58,362 bases of DNA from Clostridiales bacterium. Its GTDB lineage: Bacteria > Bacillota > Clostridia > Lachnospirales > Lachnospiraceae. Below are positions 39,537 through 48,021 of the stretch, one piece after another. The position numbers and the translations under genes are program-made. A model generated the notes under the pieces. That model was not told the origin of the DNA, did not search any database, and saw nothing but the letters and a program-made list of their open reading frames with translations. The stretch is from contig JAQYAH010000065.1 in the NCBI GenBank assembly GCA_029227635.1, positions 1 through 58,362 of the forward strand, written 5' to 3'. Each line of letters begins with the position of its first letter. Position 1 is the stretch's first letter.

Positions 39537-40496
39537 ATGATCAGTCTTAACAAATATGCCAAAAAACTAGTTGATCAGATTCTGGAAGATCCCGACAGAC
39601 TGGGAGTTGAAGTTCACAAGATGAACTGCGGTGTGACCCTTATCGACATGGGACTTCACTGCAGAGGAAGCTGGCAGGCAGCTCTCCTTTTCACCCGGGC
39701 AAGTATCGGTGACCTCGGAGTTGTAAATCTGGGAAGATTTAAACTCAACGATCAGTATTCTTTTGCATCCATCGAGATGCACGTGGAGCAGCCCCTCATT
39801 GCATGTATGGGTTCCGAGATCGCAGGCTGGAAGCTTGGTAAGGGCGAGTATGCCATGATCGGTTCAGGCCCTGCAAGAGCTCTGGCTCATGTGGATTCCG
39901 ACTGGTATTTTGAGATGACAGACTACAAAGATGAGTGCGAGCACGCTGTTCTCTGCATCCAGGATGCAAGATTCCCGGATGACAAGATTGCCATGGAGAT
40001 CGCAAATGCCTGCCACACAAAGCCTGAAAATACTTACCTGCTTTTCGCTCCCAGCACCTGTATCGTAGGAACCATGCAGGTATCCGCCAGAATGCTGGAG
40101 CAGACTTGTCACAAGATGTTTGAGAAGCAGTTTGATGCAGGCCAGATGATCATGGTAAGAGGAAACGCCCCCATTGCTCCTTACGTAAAAGATGAGGACA
40201 AGACTTTCGGACGTATCAACGATGCTCTTATTTACGGTTCAGAGGTAGAAGCCTGGGTAGATGCCGAGGACGATGCCATTGAAGAGGTTATTGACAAGCT
40301 TGTAGGAAAAACCTCTTCACCGGTGTACGGAGAGCTGTTTGAAAAGATCTTCCTTGAGGCCGGAAAAGACTTCTTCTACATCGACCACGATGTACATTCC
40401 GTAGGAAAGATTCAGATCCACAACATCAACACCGGTCGTGCTTTCAGCGCAGGAGAGATTAATTACGAAGCTCTGGAAAGAAGCTTCTTGTATTAA
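39537..40496 (+). CDS. mch: Methenyltetrahydromethanopterin cyclohydrolase homologue 2
   Basis: A 319-residue Mch-family protein, clearly paralogous to the one at 22579: VTLIDMGLHCRGSWQAALLF, GSGPARALAH (the same GPARAL motif as archaeal Mch), PENTYLLFAPSTC, QVSARMLEQ, GNAPIAPYVKDE, GRINDALIYG and HNINTGRAFSAGE. Arg185 and Glu188 match the presumed catalytic pair. Of the copies in the window, this looks nearest to genuine Mch around the ring-binding GPARAL segment. E1 alpha of the 2-oxoacid dehydrogenase follows 24 bases later. No tetrahydromethanopterin synthesis genes are visible, so the in vivo substrate is open. Confidence 0.87.
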   Translation: MISLNKYAKKLVDQILEDPDRLGVEVHKMNCGVTLIDMGLHCRGSWQAALLFTRASIGDLGVVNLGRFKLNDQYSFASIEMHVEQPLIACMGSEIAGWKLGKGEYAMIGSGPARALAHVDSDWYFEMTDYKDECEHAVLCIQDARFPDDKIAMEIANACHTKPENTYLLFAPSTCIVGTMQVSARMLEQTCHKMFEKQFDAGQMIMVRGNAPIAPYVKDEDKTFGRINDALIYGSEVEAWVDAEDDAIEEVIDKLVGKTSSPVYGELFEKIFLEAGKDFFYIDHDVHSVGKIQIHNINTGRAFSAGEINYEALERSFLY

Positions 40497-40520
40497 TACA
40501 AAACAAAGGAGGAAATTCTA

Positions 40521-41501
40521 ATGGAACTTAGTAAGGAAAGACTTCTCAAATTATACAAAGACATGCAGCTTATCCGTAAGTTTGAAGAAGTAGTTCAGGT
40601 TTACTCAGCTAACGGAACCATCCCCGGTTTCGTACACTTAAGCACAGGTGAAGAGGGCGCTCACGCAGGTATTCTTGATTGCCTCAAGAAGACCGACTAC
40701 AAATTCCCCGATCACAGAAGCCACGGTGTATACTGCCTCTGCGGAACCGATCCCAAGTATGTAATGGCTGAGCTTTTCGGAAAGACCACAGGTATCAACC
40801 AGGGCCGCGGTGGCTCAATGCACGTTTCAGACCTTGACTGCCGCAACATGGGATTCAACGGAATCCAGGGTTCCACAATGGTTACCTGTCTTGGAACTGC
40901 TTTTGCATCTGTATACAAAAAAACAGACGACGTCACTGCAGTATTCTTCGGCGACGGCACATTAGGTGAAGGCAACTGCCACGAAAGTATGAACATGGCT
41001 GCAACCTGGCACCTTCCCATCATCTACTGCCTGATCAACAACCAGTATGCTATCTCAACTCACTATACAGAGTCTCATCCTCAGAAGAAGCTCAAAACCT
41101 GGGCTGATGGTTACGAAGTAACCAACTACGAGTGCGACGGAAACGATGTAGAAGCAGTTGTAGAAGTAATGGAGAAGGCTGTTGCACAGTGCCGTGAAGG
41201 CAACGGTCCCGTTCTCGTTGAGTTCAACACTTATCGTTGGCAGGGTCACTTCGCCGGCGATCCCGCTGCTTATCGTCCTGAAGAAGAAGTACAGTACTGG
41301 CTGGACAGAGACCCGGTTAAGATCACAAAGAACGTACTTATCAACCGTGAAGGTGTTGCACCTGAAGAACTTGACAAGATCGACGCTGAACTGGATGAGA
41401 GTGTTGCTGAAATGCTTAAGTTCTCCCTTGAGAGCCCCGATCCTACACTTGATTTTGCAACTAAGTATACATATGCAGACAGAGAGGTGGAAGCAAGATG
41501 A
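40521..41501 (+). CDS. 2-oxoacid/acetoin dehydrogenase E1 component, alpha subunit (1)
   Basis: A 326-residue ThDP-dependent E1 alpha of the acetoin/branched-chain dehydrogenase type. The ThDP motif is GDG at 144-146 with NN at 173-174; HRSHGVY and the phosphorylation-loop-like YRWQGHFAGDPAAYR are also typical. With E1 beta it would decarboxylate a 2-oxo acid (or cleave an acetoin-like ketol) and pass the acyl or aldehyde unit to lipoamide. It follows mch2 in the same operon with AAAGGAGG, and its stop overlaps the E1 beta start (ATGA). Confidence 0.92.
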   Translation: MELSKERLLKLYKDMQLIRKFEEVVQVYSANGTIPGFVHLSTGEEGAHAGILDCLKKTDYKFPDHRSHGVYCLCGTDPKYVMAELFGKTTGINQGRGGSMHVSDLDCRNMGFNGIQGSTMVTCLGTAFASVYKKTDDVTAVFFGDGTLGEGNCHESMNMAATWHLPIIYCLINNQYAISTHYTESHPQKKLKTWADGYEVTNYECDGNDVEAVVEVMEKAVAQCREGNGPVLVEFNTYRWQGHFAGDPAAYRPEEEVQYWLDRDPVKITKNVLINREGVAPEELDKIDAELDESVAEMLKFSLESPDPTLDFATKYTYADREVEAR

Positions 41502-42472
41502 GAAAATTAACATATGCAAAAGCCATCAATGAAGCTCTGATTCAGACGATGGAGCAGGACGAGAGAGTATTTATCTTAGGCGAAGACGTAGCAAAAATGG
41601 GTGGTGACTTCGGTATCACACAGGGTATCTGGCACAGATGGCCTGACAGAGCAAAAGACACCGCACTCTCAGAGCAGGCCCTCATCGGTCTTTCCTGCGG
41701 CGCAGCTCTCTGCGGACTTAAACCCGTTCCCGAGATCATGTTCGCTGACTTCCTTGGTGTTTGCTTCGACCAGATCGTAAACAATGCTGCAAAGCTTAAC
41801 TATATGTTCCAGGGAAAAGCACACTGCGGAATCACTATCCGTACCCCTCAGGGCGGCGGTATCCGCTGTGCATACCATCACTCAGCAAACGTTGAGTCCT
41901 GGTTCGCAAATGTTCCCGGTCTCATCATCTGCTGCCCTACAACTCCCTACGAGGCAAAGGGTATGCTGATCTCTGCCATCAAGAGTGACAACCCCGTTCT
42001 CTTCCTTGAGCACAAAGGCCTTTACAACGTTAAGGGCGAAGTTCCCGAAGAAATGTACGAGATCCCTCTTTGCAAGGCTGAGATTGAGAGAGAAGGAACA
42101 GATATCACAATCGTTGCTACTCAGATCATGCTTGCAAAAGCACACAAGGCAGCCGAAGAACTCGCAAAAGAAGGTGTAAGCGTAGAAGTTATCGACCTTC
42201 GTACTGTTGCACCTTACGACAAGGAAACCATCAAGAACTCTGTTGCAAAGACAGGTCGTTTAGTTCTTGCACAGGAAGGTGTTAAAAACCTCGGTTGGGC
42301 TGCAGAAGTATCTGCAATGGTAAACGAAGAATTATTCGAATACCTCAAGGCGCCCATCAAGCGTTCCACATCTCTTGACAGCCCGGTTCCTTTTGCTCCG
42401 GGTCTCGAGGACTATGTTGCTCCTCAGTATGATCACCTCCTTGCTATGTGCCGTGAGGTAATGGAATTCTAA
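41498..42472 (+). CDS. 2-oxoacid/acetoin dehydrogenase E1 component, beta subunit (1)
   Basis: A 324-residue E1 beta: GEDVAKMGGDFGIT, LSEQALIGLSCGAAL, QGGGIRCAYHHSANVE, VLFLEHKGLYN and the C-terminal transketolase-like domain (EVIDLRTVAPYDKETI). The HH pair in the AYHHS region is the position where E1 beta subunits contact ThDP and the lipoyl domain. Overlaps E1 alpha by 4 bases. The close paralogue at 54237 has the same motifs, so the organism keeps two E1 heterotetramers that may share one lipoyl E2. Confidence 0.92.
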   Translation: MRKLTYAKAINEALIQTMEQDERVFILGEDVAKMGGDFGITQGIWHRWPDRAKDTALSEQALIGLSCGAALCGLKPVPEIMFADFLGVCFDQIVNNAAKLNYMFQGKAHCGITIRTPQGGGIRCAYHHSANVESWFANVPGLIICCPTTPYEAKGMLISAIKSDNPVLFLEHKGLYNVKGEVPEEMYEIPLCKAEIEREGTDITIVATQIMLAKAHKAAEELAKEGVSVEVIDLRTVAPYDKETIKNSVAKTGRLVLAQEGVKNLGWAAEVSAMVNEELFEYLKAPIKRSTSLDSPVPFAPGLEDYVAPQYDHLLAMCREVMEF

Positions 42473-42495
42473 TTCCTTTTGTTGTAATATTCTTT

Positions 42496-42526
42496 TTCCG
42501 GGAGGTCTTTTTTGGATCTCCCGGAA
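42496..42526 (+). other. Intercistronic hairpin between E1 beta and the short E2
   Basis: TTCCGGGAG (42496-42504) pairs with CTCCCGGAA (42518-42526) across a T-rich loop. No terminal U run follows. With the 116-base gap to the next gene it may reduce or stabilise downstream expression. Confidence 0.55.
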
Positions 42527-42588
42527 GAGTAATCAGAACTTTTATAAAAGAACCCAAACTCCTTTTTGATTGACGGAGAGTGAAGAAA

Positions 42589-43443
42589 ATGGACAAAAAA
42601 GTGACTTGTCGAGCAAAAGTCATAGCAGAACGATTGGGAATTTCCTTAGACGGACTTAATGGAACGGGAAATAACGGGGAGATTACTGTTAATGACGTAA
42701 AAAGAGCAGTTCTCTTCGGCACCAATGCCGCAAAAGCTTCTGCCTATGACAGTACAAAACCTGATGAAATAAAGAAAATGACCTCCATGCAGAGAACTAT
42801 CTGCAGATCAATGCAGGAAAGCCTTGAGGGTACCGCCCAGGCTACCAACAAATTCGAAGCGGATATCACAGAACTCGTGGAGTTATATAAGAAATTGAAG
42901 CCTAAGTATGCAGCTGCGGGAATAAAGCTCAGCTATACCGCTTTATTCATCAAAGCTCTGGCTATGGCGCTGGAAAATCACCCTATGGTGAGAGTGCAGT
43001 ATGTGGATGAGGAGACCCTTCGTATTCCCAAAGATATCAGTATCGGCTGCGCAGTGGATATTCCTGACGGCCTTGTGGTGCCGGTTATCAGAAATGCCAA
43101 CTTAAAAGACCTTAGAACTATCTGCCTTGAGCTTTTTGATCTCACAAACAAGGCGAAAAATAATGGTCTCACCATGGATGATTTCGGAAATGCCAGCATG
43201 TCTATCACCAACCTTGGAATGTTCGGGGCTACCTACAGCACACCGGTCCTCAACTCACCTGAAGCAATGATTCTCGGTTCAGGATCCATCATGCAGGTAC
43301 TCAGGATGAAGAATGGCATCATGACACCGGTTCAGATCGTCAACTTCAGCCTTACAACAGACCACAGAATCATAAAGGATTCTGACGCTGCCTTATTCAT
43401 GGCGGATTTCATCGGTGGATTGAAAGAGTTTAAGTGGATTTAG
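42589..43443 (+). CDS. Dihydrolipoamide acyltransferase-like protein without lipoyl domain
   Basis: A 284-residue E2-type protein with an N-terminal subunit-binding domain (about residues 4-42: CRAKVIAERLGIS, GTGNNGEITVNDVKRA) and an E2 catalytic fold (about 60-284). No lipoyl domain precedes it. The catalytic motif is TTDHRIIKDSDAA: the His is present, but the HxxxD Asp is Lys and the following Gly is Asp. So it neither carries lipoate nor shows the normal acyltransferase site. It may be a structural core, an inhibitor, or a transferase to a different acceptor. I preferred the ATG at 42589 over a GTG 9 bases upstream because of spacing from GGAG. Confidence 0.85.
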   Translation: MDKKVTCRAKVIAERLGISLDGLNGTGNNGEITVNDVKRAVLFGTNAAKASAYDSTKPDEIKKMTSMQRTICRSMQESLEGTAQATNKFEADITELVELYKKLKPKYAAAGIKLSYTALFIKALAMALENHPMVRVQYVDEETLRIPKDISIGCAVDIPDGLVVPVIRNANLKDLRTICLELFDLTNKAKNNGLTMDDFGNASMSITNLGMFGATYSTPVLNSPEAMILGSGSIMQVLRMKNGIMTPVQIVNFSLTTDHRIIKDSDAALFMADFIGGLKEFKWI

Positions 43444-43458
43444 AAAGGAGTAATCGAG

Positions 43459-44865
43459 ATGACAGATCTTTTAATTATCGGAGCCGGCCCCGGAGGTTAT
43501 GTTGCTGCAATCAGAGCGGCTCAGCTTGGAATGAATGTAACTGTAGTTGAAAAAAGTTTCTGCGGCGGAACCTGCCTCAACATCGGCTGTATCCCCACAA
43601 AGACTCTCTATAAAGACGCACAGATCATGAACTACTTCAGTCACTCAGAACTTTACGGCATTGAAGTAGATAAAGGTGCTTACAGATTAAACTTTGACAA
43701 GGTTCAGGCGGAGAAGAAAAAGGTCGTAGACACTCTCGTTGGAGGAGTAAAAGCCCTTCTTCGTGCCAATAAAGTCAAACTCATCATGGGAACAGCAAAG
43801 ATCCTTGCTCCCGGCAAAGTTGAGGTGACAAAGGAAGACGGAAGCAAGGAAGTGATAGAGACAGCAAAGATCCTTATTGCTACCGGCTCCAAAAATGCGG
43901 CACCTCCCGTTAAGGGACTGGATCTTCCCGGAGTGATCACCAGCACCGAGGCTCTGGAGATGAGAGAAGTACCCGGCAGAATCGTTGTAATAGGCGGCGG
44001 TGTTATCGGTATGGAGTTTGTTGGAATCTACAACGCTTTCGGTTCAGAGGTAACCGTAGTTGAGTTCCTTCCCAAGATCATGCCTCCTATGGACGATGAG
44101 ATCTCAAAGAGAACCCAGACACTTTTTGAAGGTAAGGGTGTTAAGTTCATGCTCAGTACTGCCTGCCAGTCCATCGAACAGAATGGGGACAGTCTCAGAG
44201 TTACTGTTAAGTCCGGAGACGCGGTTTCAACAATTGACTGTGATCAGGTTCTTGTCTCCACCGGACGTGTCATTGAGACAGAGGGTCTTGGTCTTGAGGA
44301 AGTCGGAGTGGACTTCGACAGAAAGGGAATCAAGGTTGACGAGAATTACGAGACAAACGTTAAGGGTATCTATGCTATAGGTGATGCCATCGGCGGTACT
44401 ATGCTTGCTCACGTTGCTTCCGAGGAAGGAAAAGTTTGTGTTGAGCGCATGAACGGCGAGAGTACTTTTGTGGATTATGATCTTATCCCCAGTGCAGTAT
44501 TTACCTTCCCTGAAGTTGCATCCATTGGTGTTACGGAGCAGGCACTGAAAGAGAAGGGTACCCCTTATAAAGCAGCCAAGTTCCAGTATCAGGGCAACGG
44601 AAAAGCTCTCTCCATGCACGATTCCGAAGGTATGGTAAAAGTAATCGCTTCAGAAGATCTGAGCCGTATTCTCGGTGTTCACATGGTGGGACCCAACTCC
44701 AGTGACCTTCTCACTGAAGCAGCAGCGGACATGTACTCCATGCTCACGGTTCAGGAGGCAGCCAGCGCTATGCACGGCCATCCCACACTTTCTGAGGCCT
44801 ATGAGGAAGCTCTCACTTCACTTTTAGGCTGTGGTATCCACAGTATGCCCAAAAAGAAAAAGTAA
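43459..44865 (+). CDS. lpdA: Dihydrolipoamide dehydrogenase (E3)
   Basis: A 468-residue flavoprotein disulfide reductase. FAD loop LIIGAGPGGYVAA, redox disulfide Cys39-x4-Cys44 in GGTCLNIGC, NAD loop VVIGGGVIGMEF, GIYAIGDAIGG, and the C-terminal base motif HPTLSEA with its His-Glu pair. All key residues are present, so it should reoxidise dihydrolipoamide with NAD. It ends the long rightward transcript that starts before mch1 or at internal sites. It is the only E3 in the window and would serve both E1 sets. Confidence 0.95.
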   Translation: MTDLLIIGAGPGGYVAAIRAAQLGMNVTVVEKSFCGGTCLNIGCIPTKTLYKDAQIMNYFSHSELYGIEVDKGAYRLNFDKVQAEKKKVVDTLVGGVKALLRANKVKLIMGTAKILAPGKVEVTKEDGSKEVIETAKILIATGSKNAAPPVKGLDLPGVITSTEALEMREVPGRIVVIGGGVIGMEFVGIYNAFGSEVTVVEFLPKIMPPMDDEISKRTQTLFEGKGVKFMLSTACQSIEQNGDSLRVTVKSGDAVSTIDCDQVLVSTGRVIETEGLGLEEVGVDFDRKGIKVDENYETNVKGIYAIGDAIGGTMLAHVASEEGKVCVERMNGESTFVDYDLIPSAVFTFPEVASIGVTEQALKEKGTPYKAAKFQYQGNGKALSMHDSEGMVKVIASEDLSRILGVHMVGPNSSDLLTEAAADMYSMLTVQEAASAMHGHPTLSEAYEEALTSLLGCGIHSMPKKKK

Positions 44866-44965
44866 TATTGTAGATATTTGTTGATTTTCAAATAGTAATT
44901 ACTTATAAAAAAACAATTCAATTCTGTGCAAAAGTAATGAATTACAAATTTATAAGCAGTTTTTA

Positions 44966-45024
44966 TTGAAAATTCGTACTGATTTAACTACAATACTTAT
45001 ATCGAAGTTATGTAAACGATTACA
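44966..45024 (+). promoter_or_regulatory. Promoter with LacI-type operator before transporter operon 2
   Basis: TTGAAA (44966-44971), 17-bp spacer, TACAAT (44989-44994), and TGTAAACGATTACA at 45011-45024, 16 bases after the -10. The 14-mer matches the lacI-promoter site at 13 of 14 positions and is itself a near-perfect palindrome. The leader up to the first start codon is otherwise featureless, AT-rich sequence. Confidence 0.75.
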
Positions 45025-45056
45025 TAGGTGTTACAAATGTAAGAGAGGTATTTTTT

Positions 45057-45398
45057 ATGGAACTCAAAGTGTATGACAAACCTTTATTCATTGAAGGACT
45101 TACATTTCGAATGCCTGTTGAGAAGGTGGAAGAGTATCTCAGAATAGAGAAAGAGATATGGTTTGAAGATTTGTGCACCCTTCCAGGATTCGTAGGGGGA
45201 GAGACCTGGGTGAGCGAAGACAATCCCGGGGAAGTCACCTGCCTTTACTTCTGGGAATCAGAAGAAGCATACAAGTCCATTGATCCCGAGTTTTCAAAGG
45301 ATCACAAGGACAGAACGAATCAGGCAATAGATACTGAGTTTATCTGTGCATGGCACGGAGAGAATAAACGATTCAAGGTTAGGGAATTTCATAAGTAA
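45057..45398 (+). CDS. TIGR03792/ABM-like dimeric alpha-beta barrel protein
   Basis: A 113-residue soluble protein. The pattern of an early strand (LTFRMPVEKVEEYLRIE), E-x-W (KEIWFEDL), LPGFVGGETWV, CLYFWESEEAYKSI and a closing strand RFKVREF resembles the TIGR03792 group, which belongs to the dimeric alpha-beta barrel superfamily with antibiotic-biosynthesis monooxygenases. No enzymatic role is established for the group to my knowledge. It is the first gene after the LacI-type operator and precedes the second transporter by 36 bases, so it may bind or modify the imported compound. Confidence 0.6.
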   Translation: MELKVYDKPLFIEGLTFRMPVEKVEEYLRIEKEIWFEDLCTLPGFVGGETWVSEDNPGEVTCLYFWESEEAYKSIDPEFSKDHKDRTNQAIDTEFICAWHGENKRFKVREFHK

Positions 45399-45434
45399 TA
45401 TGAAAGCAGCCTGGATCAAGGGAGGAGGAGCACA

Positions 45435-46952
45435 ATGAATGTTGTAGAGATGCGTGGCATTTACAAGTATTTCGGAAACTTCTGCGCTAACAGGAATGTC
45501 GATTTCACTCTCAGAGAAGGTGAAATCCATGCACTTCTCGGCGAGAACGGAGCCGGCAAATCCACGCTTATGAACTGTCTGTACGGAATGTATAACAGTG
45601 CGCAGGGACAGATCTTTATTAACGGCAAAGAGGTGAGCATCACTTCACCTAACGATGCCATCGAGAATGGAATCGGAATGGTTCATCAGCACTTCATGCT
45701 GATCCCTCAGCTTTCTGTTACCAAGAACGTATTCATGGGAATGAAGGAAGCAGGTCTGGTTTATAATATGAAAGAGCTGGATCAGAGAGTTAAGGATATG
45801 AGCACCAAGTTTGGCTTTAATGTGGATGACCCCACTGCTTATATCTGGCAGCTCCCGGTTGGAGTTCAGCAGAAGGTTGAGATAATTAAGGTTCTTATGA
45901 GAAACGCAAAGATCCTGATCCTCGATGAACCTACAGCAGTACTTACTCCTCAGGAAGTTAAGGAATTATTCAAATCATTGAAACTACTTGTAAGCCAGGG
46001 ATACTCCATCATCCTCATCACTCATCACATGAGCGAGGTTCTGGACTACTGTGACAGAGTTACAGTAATGAGACTGGGTGAGGTTATCGGAAGTGTGGAT
46101 GTTAAGGACACTAACGAGGATCAGCTGGCCAATATGATGGTAGGTCGTGACATCGATCTTGACCGTAAGATAGTTCCTCAGCCTCAGGGAGACCCCATGA
46201 TCGAAGTAAAAGATCTGAGAGTCAAGAATGATAAAGGGCTTGAGGCAGTTAAGGGAGTATCCTTTAAGGTCCATGCCGGTGAGATCGTAGGTATCGCCGG
46301 AGTTGACGGCAACGGACAGCTTGAGCTTGCGGAAGCTATAGTAGGCGGACGTAAGATCGTGTCCGGAGATGTGCTTTTCAACGGAGAATCCGTGGTGAAC
46401 AAGGATATTCGGTACAGACTTAACGCCGGAATGGCGCATATTCCTGACGATAGACAAAAGAAGGGTCTTGTAATGCAGATGTCCATTAAGGAGAACATGG
46501 TTCTCAGTAATGAACAGAGCGATACTTATAAGACCGGTAAATTCCTGGATAACAAGAAGATAAATGCCAAAGCCAAAGAGCTTGTTGATGAGTTTGACGT
46601 AAGACCCACAGATATCGATTACAAGGCCGGAAGCCTTTCCGGTGGTAATCAGCAGAAGGTTATTCTGGCAAGAGAGGTTGACAGGCATCCCAAGATGATG
46701 ATCGCAATTCAGCCGACAAGAGGTCTTGATATCGGTGCTATCGAGTTCGTTAGAAGCAAGCTTATTGAAGAGAGAGGAAGACAGACAGCGGTAATGCTTA
46801 TTTCCACTGACCTGGATGAGATCCTTTCCCTTTCAGATCGAATCCTCGTAATGCACGGGGGAGAGTTCATGGGAGAAGTTACCTATGATGTTCCCATTGA
46901 TAAGATCGGTCTTATGATGGCTGGCCAGAGAGCGGAAGGAGGTGCCGAGTAA
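45435..46952 (+). CDS. ABC transporter 2 ATP-binding protein (nucleoside/BMP type, two NBDs)
   Basis: A 505-residue duplicated ATPase parallel to the one at 8590. First half: Walker A GENGAGKSTLM, Walker B ILILDEPTAVLT; the signature is LPVGVQQKVEI, with Pro where LSVG is usual. Second half: GVDGNGQLELA, LSGGNQQKVILARE and IQPTRGLDIG. It powers import through the two permeases that follow. Its stop overlaps the permease start by one base (TAATG). The N-terminal stretch MRGIYKYFGNFCANRNVDF is strikingly close to copy 1, so the transporters are paralogues. Confidence 0.93.
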   Translation: MNVVEMRGIYKYFGNFCANRNVDFTLREGEIHALLGENGAGKSTLMNCLYGMYNSAQGQIFINGKEVSITSPNDAIENGIGMVHQHFMLIPQLSVTKNVFMGMKEAGLVYNMKELDQRVKDMSTKFGFNVDDPTAYIWQLPVGVQQKVEIIKVLMRNAKILILDEPTAVLTPQEVKELFKSLKLLVSQGYSIILITHHMSEVLDYCDRVTVMRLGEVIGSVDVKDTNEDQLANMMVGRDIDLDRKIVPQPQGDPMIEVKDLRVKNDKGLEAVKGVSFKVHAGEIVGIAGVDGNGQLELAEAIVGGRKIVSGDVLFNGESVVNKDIRYRLNAGMAHIPDDRQKKGLVMQMSIKENMVLSNEQSDTYKTGKFLDNKKINAKAKELVDEFDVRPTDIDYKAGSLSGGNQQKVILAREVDRHPKMMIAIQPTRGLDIGAIEFVRSKLIEERGRQTAVMLISTDLDEILSLSDRILVMHGGEFMGEVTYDVPIDKIGLMMAGQRAEGGAE

Positions 46953-48016
46953 TGAAGAAATCTAAAATCAAAGAAATTCTATCATCCATCTGGCTCCCGG
47001 CACTTGCCCTTGTAGGTGCTATTCTCGTAAGCTCCCTGGTACTTATGATTTTCGGTTACGATGTAGGACTCAGCTATCAGGCGATGATAAGAGCATCCTT
47101 TAACAACATCAGAACTGTGGGTAACCTTGTGAATAATACCACACCTTTACTGTTCTGTGGACTGGCAGTTGCAATTTCCTACCGAAGCAGCGTTTTCAAT
47201 ATCGGTGCGGAAGGTCAGTTCATTGCCGGCTGTATTGCATCGTGTTGGATCGGTATCATCGGAAAGGGAATTCCCGGTCCGCTCCTCATCCTCATGATGA
47301 TCATTGCCGGTGCCATTGCCGGAGCTTTATGGGCATTTGTTCCCGGTTTCCTGAAGGCTAAGTATGAGATCAATGAAGTTATCACAACTATCATGTTCAA
47401 CTACATCGCTCTTCAGATCATAGGATTCCTGACCAGAACAGTAATGAGAGATACCGCTCAGGCAGATCCTCAGTCCTTTAAGATCGCAGATCAGGCCTGG
47501 ATTCCCTATCTCCTTCCTGGAACTAAGATGAACTCTGGTATCGTGATAGGTATCGCCCTTGCGATCATCCTTTACATCGTACTCTTCAGAACTCCTTATG
47601 GATTCAATGTAAGAGCGGTAGGTTACAACAAGACTGCTTCAAAGTATGCAGGTATCAGTGTAAAGAGCGTTACTATCAAGACAATGATGATCGCCGGTGC
47701 ACTTGCAGGTATCGGCGGAGCCATTGAAGTATGCGGAAGCTCCCATTATATTTTCGAGAAGATATCCAACGGTTTCGGATACACAGGAATCGCAATCTCG
47801 GTATTGGCGAACAATAACCCCATTGGTGTTATTCTAAGCTCATTCCTTTTTGGATTCCTCAAGACCGGTTCTTCCACAATGCAGCGAATGATCAACACTT
47901 CAGCCCAGTTTACTACAGTAATTCAGGCTATCATCATTCTCTTCATTGCAATCTCTGCAGCAAGCAATGCTTCATTTAAGGGCAGAACCAAAAAATCAAC
48001 AAAGAAAGGAGCGTAA
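46952..48016 (+). CDS. ABC transporter 2 permease A
   Basis: A 354-residue membrane permease of the BMP/nucleoside class. Key stretch ISYRSSVFNIGAEGQFIAG in the first third and GIGGAIEVCGSSHYIFEK in the last third, with about nine hydrophobic segments and a basic C-terminus (GRTKKSTKKGA). It is the counterpart of the protein at 10118 in transporter 1. It starts within the stop of the ATPase gene, and permease B follows 5 bases after it. Confidence 0.92.
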   Translation: MKKSKIKEILSSIWLPALALVGAILVSSLVLMIFGYDVGLSYQAMIRASFNNIRTVGNLVNNTTPLLFCGLAVAISYRSSVFNIGAEGQFIAGCIASCWIGIIGKGIPGPLLILMMIIAGAIAGALWAFVPGFLKAKYEINEVITTIMFNYIALQIIGFLTRTVMRDTAQADPQSFKIADQAWIPYLLPGTKMNSGIVIGIALAIILYIVLFRTPYGFNVRAVGYNKTASKYAGISVKSVTIKTMMIAGALAGIGGAIEVCGSSHYIFEKISNGFGYTGIAISVLANNNPIGVILSSFLFGFLKTGSSTMQRMINTSAQFTTVIQAIIILFIAISAASNASFKGRTKKSTKKGA

Positions 48017-48021
48017 AGGTT

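Noticed and set aside
4499-45024. Reading the 14-mer sites purely as CcpA cre boxes
   Set aside because: They fit cre, but the autogenous position at the lacI gene, identical promoter geometry at two sites and restriction to island operons favour the local LacI protein. CcpA is kept as an alternative in the finding.
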